From NCBI GenBank assembly GCA_036435485.1, contig CM071594.1:104559001-104623000 (forward strand): a stretch of DNA of 64,000 nt, in the 5' to 3' direction. The notes below the pieces were generated by a model that was given only the letters and a program-made list of their open reading frames with translations, did no database searches and was not told the origin of the DNA. The DNA is from Saposhnikovia divaricata (Eukaryota; Streptophyta; Magnoliopsida; Apiales; Apiaceae). The number at the start of each line of letters is the position of its first letter. Position 1 is the first letter of the stretch. A program made the position numbers and the translations under genes. Shown one piece after another: positions 56,824 through 64,000 of this stretch.

Positions 56824-59800
56824 ATGTCTGGTGCACTATCACTCCGGAGCATACTAGATGCTCACAAATTGACTGGTCTGAATTTTGCTAACTGGCTTCG
56901 AAACTTGAGAATTGTTCTCAGGGTTGAGAAGCTGGAATATGTGCTTGACTCACCTAAGCCTGCTGCACCTGCTGATGATGCACATAATGATGAACATGTT
57001 GTGTATCGTAAGTGGATAGATGATGCTAATGTTGCTCAATGTATCATGCTAGCTTCCATGAACGATGAGCTACAGAAGCAACATGAGCTTATGGATGCTC
57101 ACACTATCCTAGAGCATCTGCAAGAGTTGTATGATGTGGCAGGGAGGACAGCTCAATATGAGATATCGAAGGAGCTGTTCCGTTGTAGGATGTCTGAGGG
57201 ATCATCCGTGAATGACCATGTACTTAAGATGATCAATTTGATTGAACGTCTTGGGCAACTTGGTTTTGTCATGGATAGGGAACTGACTCAAGACTTGGTC
57301 TTGCAATCACTTCCGGGTTCATTTTCGCAGTTTGTTGTGAACTTTCACATGAATAAGTTGGACGTCAGCCTGGCTGAACTCCACAACATGTTGAAGACTG
57401 CGGAATCAAATTTTCCCTCTAAGAAGAGTTCTGTTCTTCTAATTGGTGAGGGTTCCAATCCTAAGAAAAGGAAGAAGAACCCTTCCAAGAAGAAGAAAGT
57501 TGGTGAGAAAAAGCCGGTTCAACCAAAAGCTGAAGACCCCAAGAGCAAAGCTGTTTGCTTTCACTTTAACAAGGTGGGGCACTGGAAGAGGAACTGCAAG
57601 GTTTACCTTGCAGAAATGAAAAAGAAGAAAGATAGTGAGACTGTCGCTTCTGGTTCAGGTATGTTCATGATTGAAGTGAATATGTCAATAAATCAAAATT
57701 CTACTTGGGTATTAGATACCGCCTGTGGTTCTCACATTTGCAATTCGTTGCAGGGACTAAGGAGAAGTAGGACTCTCGAGGAAGAGGAGGTGATTCTACG
57801 GATGGGAAATGGAGCAAGAGTTGCTGCTGAATCTGTAGGATCGTTTGATTTACATATGCCTACGGGCAAGACTATTGTTTTAAATAATTGTTATTTTGTT
57901 CCCTCGATTGTGAGGAATATTATTTCTATTCCCATGTTAGACTTGGATGGATTTTCGTTTGTTATTAAGAATAATGAATGTTCAATTCTTAGAGATAATG
58001 TTCTTTATGGTAGTGGTATTTTAAATAATGGTCTATATGTGTGTGACATAGAGCATGATTTACTACAAATTGAACATACTAATAAAAGGAAAAGGGATGA
58101 TGAAAATCTCACCTATTTGTGGCACTGCAGACTTGGTCATATTAGTGAAAATAGACTGCGGACATTGCATAAGGAAGGGTTACTTGACCCCTTTGATTTT
58201 GAATCATATCCTACATGCGAGTCTTGTTTATTGGGTAAAATGACCAAATCTCCATTTAGTGGACATGGAGAGAGGGCTGCAGAATTGCTAGGACTGGTAC
58301 ACACAGATGTATGTGGACCGATGTCTACGCAAGCCATGGGTGGATTTTCGTACTTCATTACTTTCATAGATGATCGATCTAGATTTGGATATGTGTATTT
58401 GATGAAACACAAGTCTGAGGCCTTTGAAAAGTTCAAAGAATATAAGAATGAAGTGGAGAAACAAACCAAACGTAGTATTAAAACTCTTCGATCAGATCGA
58501 GGTGGTGAATACTTGAGTGGAGAATTTCTAGATTATCTCAAAGAAAATGGTATAGTCTCTCAGTGGACTCCTCCATATACTCCACAGTTGAATGGAGTAT
58601 CTGAAAGGAGAAATCGAACTTTGTTAGACATGGTTCGGTCCATGATGAGCTACGCAAATCTTCCAGTATTCCTTTGGGGTTATGCATTGGAAACCTCAGC
58701 ATATTTACTGAATAAGGTGCCTTCCAAATCTGTTCCTCAAACTCCATATGAGATATGGAAAGAAAGGAAACCGAGTCTTAAACACGTTAAGATTTGGGGA
58801 TGTCCGGCTTATGTCAAGAAAGTTGACCCTGATAAGCTGGAATCTCGATCCGTGAAATGTAGTTTTGTGGGATATCCTAAAGAAACTTTAGGGTATTACT
58901 TCTACACCAATCATAGTGTATTTGTCTCCAGACATGCTACCTTCTTGGAAAAACAGTTTATCCTAGAAGGAAACAGTGGGAGCAAAATAGAACTTAATAA
59001 AGTTCAAGAAGCACAAACTACTACGGTTCAAGAGGAAACACCTGTTCAGACTGAACAACCTTCTGTGGTACAGCCCATTCGTAGGTCAGAAAGAGTGTCT
59101 CGCCAACCTGAGAGGTATTATGGCCTTGTCATTGAGAATGACAATGAGTTATCAATCGTTGATGATGACGACCCTATGACCTATAATGAGGCTATGAGTA
59201 GTGTTGACTTAGAGAAATGGCAGAGTGCCATGAAATCCGAAATGGATTCTATGTATGCCAACCAAGTATGGACTTTGGTTGAAGCACCAGAGGATGTGAA
59301 TCCTATTGGATGCAAATGGGTATACAAAAGAAAGATTGGAGCAGATGGCCAGGTGGAGACCTATAAGGCCAGGCTCGTGGCAAAAGGATTCAGACAAATG
59401 CAAGGGATTGACTTTGATGAAACTTTTTCGCCTGTAGCCCTGTTAAAATCAATTCGGATTTTGCTTGCGATTGCTGCTTACTACGACTATGAGATCTGGC
59501 AAATGGACATGAAAACGGCCTTCCTCAATGGGAAACTTGAAGAGGAAGTGTATATGACACAGCCAGAGGGGTTTGTTTCTAAAGGGAATGAACACCTAGT
59601 GTGTAAGCTGCTAAGGACCATATATGGATTAAAGCAAGCTTCTCGTAGATGGAACATTCGTTTTGATGAGACAATCAAAGAGTTTGATTTTATCAAGAAC
59701 ATAGATGAACCATGTGTCTACAAGAAGGTTAGTGGGAGCGCGGTAACATTTCTTGTATTGTATGTGGATGACATACTTCTTATAGGAAATGATATACCGA

Positions 59801-60744
59801 TGCTGCAATCAGTCAAAGTGTGGTTATCAAAGAACTTCACTATGAAGGACTTGGGTGAAGCATCCTACATTCTCGGTATGAAGATCTATAGAGATAGATC
59901 TAGAAGAATGATAGGTCTTACCCAGAGTACATACATCGAGAAAGTGCTTAAAAGGTTTAGCATGGAAAACTCCAAGAGAGGTCTCATACCGATGAGCCAT
60001 GGAGTATCTCTTTCCGAGAAGATGTCTCCTAAGACACCTGAGGAAAGAGAGCGTATGAGTAAGATTCCTTATGCTTCAGCAATAGGATCTATTATGTACG
60101 CGATGTTATGTACTAGGCCTGATGTTGCTTATTCAATTAGTGTAACGAGTAGATATCAGTCCGATCCAGGTGAAGACCACTGGAAAGCAGTGAAGAACAT
60201 CCTTAAGTACTTGCGAAGGACTAAGGATATTTTTCTTATTTTTGGTGGATCTGAATTGAAAATAGAGGGTTATACTGACTCTAGTTTTCAATCAGAAAGT
60301 GATAGCAAATCCATGTCAGGGTATGTGTTTACTCTGAATGGTGGTGCGATTAGTTGGAAGAGTTCCAAACAGTCGACAACGGCTGACTCCACAGCGGAAG
60401 CAGAGTATATAGCTGCAAGTGAGGCTGCAAAAAAAGCCGTTTGGATGAGGAAATTTGTTTCTGAGTTGGGAGTTGTTCCAAGCATTGAAGAGCCTATTGT
60501 GTTGTATTGTGATAACAATGCAGCAATAGCACAAGCCAAGGAACCTAGGTCTCATAAAAATTCCAAACATGTTTTGCGGCGCTTTCATTTGATTAGGGAG
60601 ATCATTGAAAGGGGAGATGTCAAGGTTGAGAGAGTTGACACACATAACAACATAGCAGACCCACTCACAAAGTCATTGTCTCAGATTCACTTTGATCGTC
60701 ATAAAGAGAAGATGGGTATTAGATACCAGGGTGATTGGCTTTAG
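56824..60744 (+). CDS. Angela-like Copia gag-pol polyprotein, uninterrupted
   Basis: 1306 residues from ATG 56824 (MSGALSLRSI) to TAG 60744. The upstream in-frame ATG at 56791 lies 11 codons earlier; MSGALSLRS matches usual Copia starts. Gag about 1-230, basic stretch, zinc knuckle about 255-268 reading CFHFNKVGHWKRNC (Phe for the second Cys), protease near 298 WVLDTACGSHIC (Ala for the Gly of DTG), integrase finger HCRLGH...CESC, catalytic Asp (HTDVCGP), Asp (RSDRGGEY), Glu (NGVSERR), RT with LYVDDILL, RNase H with YTDSSFQ, AEAEYIAASEA, YCDNNAA and ADPLTKSL. It makes the capsid and enzymes for copying and inserting the element. Confidence 0.95.
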   Translation: MSGALSLRSILDAHKLTGLNFANWLRNLRIVLRVEKLEYVLDSPKPAAPADDAHNDEHVVYRKWIDDANVAQCIMLASMNDELQKQHELMDAHTILEHLQELYDVAGRTAQYEISKELFRCRMSEGSSVNDHVLKMINLIERLGQLGFVMDRELTQDLVLQSLPGSFSQFVVNFHMNKLDVSLAELHNMLKTAESNFPSKKSSVLLIGEGSNPKKRKKNPSKKKKVGEKKPVQPKAEDPKSKAVCFHFNKVGHWKRNCKVYLAEMKKKKDSETVASGSGMFMIEVNMSINQNSTWVLDTACGSHICNSLQGLRRSRTLEEEEVILRMGNGARVAAESVGSFDLHMPTGKTIVLNNCYFVPSIVRNIISIPMLDLDGFSFVIKNNECSILRDNVLYGSGILNNGLYVCDIEHDLLQIEHTNKRKRDDENLTYLWHCRLGHISENRLRTLHKEGLLDPFDFESYPTCESCLLGKMTKSPFSGHGERAAELLGLVHTDVCGPMSTQAMGGFSYFITFIDDRSRFGYVYLMKHKSEAFEKFKEYKNEVEKQTKRSIKTLRSDRGGEYLSGEFLDYLKENGIVSQWTPPYTPQLNGVSERRNRTLLDMVRSMMSYANLPVFLWGYALETSAYLLNKVPSKSVPQTPYEIWKERKPSLKHVKIWGCPAYVKKVDPDKLESRSVKCSFVGYPKETLGYYFYTNHSVFVSRHATFLEKQFILEGNSGSKIELNKVQEAQTTTVQEETPVQTEQPSVVQPIRRSERVSRQPERYYGLVIENDNELSIVDDDDPMTYNEAMSSVDLEKWQSAMKSEMDSMYANQVWTLVEAPEDVNPIGCKWVYKRKIGADGQVETYKARLVAKGFRQMQGIDFDETFSPVALLKSIRILLAIAAYYDYEIWQMDMKTAFLNGKLEEEVYMTQPEGFVSKGNEHLVCKLLRTIYGLKQASRRWNIRFDETIKEFDFIKNIDEPCVYKKVSGSAVTFLVLYVDDILLIGNDIPMLQSVKVWLSKNFTMKDLGEASYILGMKIYRDRSRRMIGLTQSTYIEKVLKRFSMENSKRGLIPMSHGVSLSEKMSPKTPEERERMSKIPYASAIGSIMYAMLCTRPDVAYSISVTSRYQSDPGEDHWKAVKNILKYLRRTKDIFLIFGGSELKIEGYTDSSFQSESDSKSMSGYVFTLNGGAISWKSSKQSTTADSTAEAEYIAASEAAKKAVWMRKFVSELGVVPSIEEPIVLYCDNNAAIAQAKEPRSHKNSKHVLRRFHLIREIIERGDVKVERVDTHNNIADPLTKSLSQIHFDRHKEKMGIRYQGDWL

Positions 60745-60746
60745 TT

Positions 60747-60758
60747 CAAGTGGGAGAT
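60747..60758 (+). other. Polypurine tract of the Angela-like element
   Basis: TCAAGTGGGAGAT directly before the 3' LTR and just after the gag-pol stop. Confidence 0.85.
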
Positions 60759-62318
60759 TGAAAGTGTTTGTCCTAAATCCAATCATGTATGATGAGTTAG
60801 GAAGAATTTTCATGTATTCTTGTTTGATTTCATTAATAATAATAAAAGACTTGTTTTGATTTTATTACGGGCATTATCTGTTTAAAGTGTTTTAAATAAG
60901 ATGTTCCATAGTTTAGAGTAAAGCTTCTATAATTATAATGAGATTATAATAGTGAGATCTAGAAGATGATAACTCTAGACTTAAACAGTTCCTGATCATA
61001 GGATAACTAATCGGAAGTTAGTGAATCCGCAAAGATCGGTACATATTATGCTTGCTCCCGTCAGGAGGATGTCTGTTCTCATAGGCATTTGTGTGGTGAC
61101 ACTATAGCTAGTATGTAGGTGCTTATTAGGGAATAAGTTCACTGAACATGACTCGATAAGTTGAACAACTAATGGAGTTTACTCACGTGTCGATAGTTGT
61201 TCACTGAGTGATAGTTGTACAAGTGTCCTTAGACTTGAGATCGTTAGAGTAATCTTGTATATAATGAACTGTGCTTTGGTTTAGTCCTTAGTCTCAAGGA
61301 CATCCATTAGGTCTATTCTGGGCATAGGGATTTGTGTATGGAGATAGTTAACGGTCAATAAAGGATCTACCCCTTCCAGTAAGGAAGTGAATATCCTATG
61401 TTATTCTTAGTATGCTAGTTCCGGAATCTCTGGCCAGAGTGTATGAAATTAGAAAGAAGTTTCTAATTTGCATTAATATGAACTTTGCATTATGAATAAG
61501 AAATCATATGATTAAATTTGATAGGCTTGACACGAGATCCATGCCTTGTATTTAATCGGGATATTGTAGGGTAGAAGGAATTGATTGTACGGTAACTAGC
61601 ACTGACAGGTTCTTGGTATTCTAAGCAGTGAATTCATATTATCCGGATAGTCGCGATATGTTGAGAAGCATCACTCACGATGTAGAATAAATATAATTAA
61701 TCAGTTAATTATATTTAATGAATTTTAGAATTCATATAAATAATAAACAAAAAGTTTATTATTATTTATTTTTACTACCGGCTTAATTTGAACCTACAGG
61801 GTCACACCATAAAAAGATTAATTTATTGATGAAGGTATTTTGAGAGAGCAAGTTGTTTTAATAATGATTAAAATTGTTTTAATTATTATTTAACATTTTA
61901 TAAGATAAAGTGTAGGATTTATATATTAATATATAATGATATATTAATTATGAAAACCCTACATGAGCCCTATAAATAGAATGAGATGAGAATGAGTTAT
62001 ACACTTTTGGTTTTTGTGAAAAACCTAGTTGCCTCCCTCATCTTCTTCATCTCCCTCTCTCTCTCTCTCAAACCTCCATTTTTATAAAAGCTCGGTTTTA
62101 TAAAAGCTTCGTCGAAGAATTAATCTTGGTGGATACCGGTAGAGTGCTTCACACTCTGAGGAGCAACTGCTAAAACACCATTTTTGTAAAGCTTCGATTT
62201 TAAGGTATGATCACGATTCCTCGCTCTTTTCATTTTATATGATTTTCTATATGTGCGATATATGGTTTTTACGGAAATAATTGTTATTTGCGCTTCCGCT
62301 CGTCCGTAAATTCCTTCA
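60759..62318 (+). repeat. 3' LTR of the Angela-like element
   Basis: 1560 bp, same length as the 5' LTR. TATA box at 61971-61978. Confidence 0.96.
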
Positions 62319-62323
62319 CACAC
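62319..62323. repeat. Target duplication of Angela-like element, right
   Basis: CACAC, matching 53286-53290. Confidence 0.9.
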
Positions 62324-62540
62324 TTGTATTCCTGATCAATATCATTCTGATTCCAGAGACTAAATGAAGTTTCCACATGACATTTTCTTTTACCTGTAAA
62401 AGAAATAAATAAAATCTGAACAAAATCAATTGGTTAAACTCATTCAATATTTCTTGAAAATACAAGAAATATAGTCACACATAATTATGACTGTCTGCAT
62501 TGATATTTTCCAAATGACTGTTCAGCTTCTCATGTCTTTC

Positions 62541-62548
62541 TATAAAAG
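62541..62548 (+). promoter_or_regulatory. TATA box of the small plus-strand gene
   Basis: TATAAAAG, 62 bp upstream of the ATG at 62603, followed by a C/T-rich leader. Spacing and context fit a plant core promoter. Confidence 0.65.
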
Positions 62549-62602
62549 AAACCGACGTCTTATGCCATTCTCCAAAACTTTTCATTCTTTTCTCTTTCCA
62601 TC

Positions 62603-62893
62603 ATGACTTCCAACCCATATCTTCATATGAACCCTAGCTTTTGGTTCATTACCACTGAGAAGTTCTTTACTCTTGATGATCAGGAGCAAGTAAACTATCT
62701 CTTAGAAAAGATGACTTTTCTCATTGAGTCAGATATGGTTGGTCTTAACCCAGATAATTTCCACGAATCTCCTCTAAAACATCTTCCAGTTGGATACAAT
62801 CCTCCTCTAATCTCTTCACACCTTGAGGATGAAGAATTTGGTGAAGAGTCTGAGGTTGATCTTGATGGTGATGCTATTCATCTTCTTCAATAA
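62603..62893 (+). CDS. Small acidic protein of unknown function, opposite strand of the Sirevirus-like element
   Basis: 96 residues, MTSNPYLHMNPSFW... ending in an acidic stretch (LEDEEFGEESEVDLDGDA) and TAA. Intact frame with a TATA box and CT-rich leader. It lies between the unseen pol and the extra 3' frame of the element but points the other way. No family, signal peptide or membrane segment seen. It may be an element-encoded accessory protein or a captured host gene end. An AT-rich tail with AATGAAAATA-type sequence near 63085 could provide a poly(A) site. Confidence 0.55.
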   Translation: MTSNPYLHMNPSFWFITTEKFFTLDDQEQVNYLLEKMTFLIESDMVGLNPDNFHESPLKHLPVGYNPPLISSHLEDEEFGEESEVDLDGDAIHLLQ

Positions 62894-63348
62894 GCATGAA
62901 GATGAGTCAGCTGCTTTCATTCAAGTCGCCCAGACAAGTAATGCAATCTTGAGATGCTCCTTGTCCTGAAGTCGATCGTTGAGGATTGAAGCAGTAACAG
63001 CTTTAGACAAGAATAGAATTACTAGTAGTAGTTAGACAAAAAGAAGAATTGTATTTCATTTTCATGTATATAATGTTTTTGATTAATGAAAATATAAGTT
63101 TTCTTAATATCTACTTGTCTATCGTTGTTTATTGACTGACATGAATAATGATATAAATTATCAGTATGCATGTAATAAAACTTGCTAACATAGACTTTAA
63201 CAAAACTCAGAATTGAACCACTAAATACCATGAACTTCAGAATTTTGAAACAGTAAGACACACAAATTTCAAAATCCTGATACTGACGATACAATCATGA
63301 TGTCAATACTGATGACGTCATCATACTGATAGCAATCCTGATCCTGAT

Positions 63349-63356
63349 GTTTTATT
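63349..63356. repeat. Target duplication of hAT-type MITE, left
   Basis: GTTTTATT, identical to 63890-63897. Confidence 0.9.
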
Positions 63357-63889
63357 AGGGCTGAGCAAAACCGAACCGAAACCGAAAAACCGAACCGAAA
63401 TGTTGAATTTCGGTTCGGTTTGGATTGTATTTTTCTGAAAATTTTGGTTAATTCGGTTTTTCGGTTTAAACCGAAATTTATTTCGGTTTGGTTTTTTTTA
63501 AAACTTCGGTTCAAACCGAAATAACCGAAATATATATATATTTTATTTATATTATATATGTATATGTTTATATTTTATATATGCATGATTTAATTAATTA
63601 AAAATTAAGTTTAAATATTTAAATTGATAGTTTGTGTTTTATTTTTATTTTAATTGTTACATATTTTAATATATTTGCTATTAAAATTAATTTAAAATTA
63701 AAAAAAACAATATTATATATATATTTTTTTAAATCGGTTCGGTTCGGTTTTGGCAAAATATTTCGGTTCGGTTTTTCGGTTCGGTTTCTACTGATAAATC
63801 GGTTCGGTTTGGTAAAAATCGGATTTCGGTTATTCGGTTATTGTTATTCGGTTAGGTTTTTAACCGAACCGACCGAATGATCACCCCTA
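63357..63889. mobile_element. hAT-type MITE rich in TTCGGTT repeats
   Basis: 533 bp with ends AGGGCTGAGCA and, inward from the right, TAGGGGTGATCA, flanked by an 8-bp duplication as hAT elements make. Both arms are packed with (A)CCGAA/TTCGGTT copies in opposite orientation around an AT-rich centre, so it could fold on itself. Frames across it are repeat artefacts. Confidence 0.9.
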
Positions 63890-63897
63890 GTTTTATT
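63890..63897. repeat. Target duplication of hAT-type MITE, right
   Basis: GTTTTATT, identical to 63349-63356. Confidence 0.9.
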
Positions 63898-64000
63898 AAT
63901 AAGTCTATCATACTGAAATATATCAAGATAAAATGTTACAGCTTAAGCATTTAACAATCAAGTATAGATCCTGACAAAATATCAAGTCTATAAGCTGAAA

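Larger units (their letters stand above)
53291..62318 (+). mobile_element. Complete young Angela-like Copia element
   Basis: 9028 bp: two 1560-bp LTRs differing at four positions by eye, primer site, a nearly 2-kb leader, an uninterrupted gag-pol and polypurine tract, flanked by CACAC. Long LTRs, one gag-pol frame and the protein style fit the Angela lineage of Copia. LTR near-identity means very recent insertion. Sequence integrity suggests an element that was active recently, though its zinc knuckle and protease carry unusual residues. Confidence 0.95.
48637..64000 (-). mobile_element. Sirevirus-like Copia element, 3' half, with nested insertions
   Basis: Runs leftwards: unseen pol beyond the right edge, extra 3' reading frame (52904-49547), polypurine tract, 3' LTR (48637-49383). 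Interrupted by the Angela-like element (53291-62318) and a hAT-type MITE (63357-63889). ATCAGGAT motifs recur in the LTR, in the spacer on both sides of the Angela insertion and at 63270-63345, tying the pieces together. Lineage assignment rests on the extra ORF position and is inferred. Confidence 0.62.

Noticed and set aside
63269..63880. Short proteins over the TTCGGTT-rich element
   Set aside because: Low-complexity Arg/Phe/Gly frames produced by MITE repeats.

Overview
This is plant nuclear DNA, most likely from a eudicot. It contains plant LTR-retrotransposon lineages (Ty3/Gypsy chromoviruses, a Tat/Retand-like element, Ty1/Copia of Angela and Sirevirus type), a plant LINE tail, CACTA and hAT/Stowaway-like DNA elements, GT-AG introns, CT-rich leaders and AT-rich spacers. 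Nothing is prokaryotic: there are no operons, ribosome binding sites or CRISPR, and I saw no tRNA or rRNA gene. The species cannot be named from the sequence.

Layout. 1-4423 (-): a Gypsy chromovirus-type element running off the left edge, with one reading frame broken by two amber codons. 4777-5827 (-): a 5'-truncated LINE with a poly(A) tail and a perfect 17-bp target duplication. 6310-39930 (-): one host gene about 33.6 kb long, whose 12 short exons I assembled from splice sites and codon phase. It encodes a DEG14/'Do-like 14'-type protein: a trypsin-like fold that has lost catalytic residues, followed by a PDZ-like region. The gene is swollen by transposons: a Copia chimera (about 9.2-16.3 kb), a MITE (17.9 kb), an 8.8-kb CACTA element carrying 13 tandem 173-bp repeats (19563-28340), a Gypsy element that has lost its reverse transcriptase and sits inside exon 5 (28544-33103, TSD ACTAC), and a decayed Gypsy in intron 2 (34314-39580). 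The exon insertion should inactivate this allele.

39931-41260: promoter side, with a duplicated 60-bp unit carrying GGCCCA motifs and a Stowaway-like MITE. About 41.3-46.3 kb: remains of a Tat/Retand-like Gypsy element, with integrase on the minus strand and an intron-containing extra gene on the opposite strand. 46313-48636: a long LTR-like fragment. 48637-64000 (-): the 3' half of a Sirevirus-like Copia element with its LTR, polypurine tract and extra 3' reading frame. Facing away from that frame is a small plus-strand gene with a clear TATA box. The spacer between these two divergent genes is split by a young, complete 9-kb Angela-like Copia element (53291-62318) with two 1560-bp LTRs and an uninterrupted gag-pol. 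A 533-bp hAT-type MITE (63357-63889) is also inserted here.

How it fits together. The window is a record of nested insertions. Host functions are confined to the DEG14-like gene. Every other recognisable protein belongs to a mobile element or to unidentified sequence carried by one. The best candidates for unusual biology are the RT-less Gypsy with a fused gag-protease-integrase frame, the antisense spliced gene of the Tat-like element, the divergent gene pair of the Sirevirus, and the CACTA element with an internal satellite.
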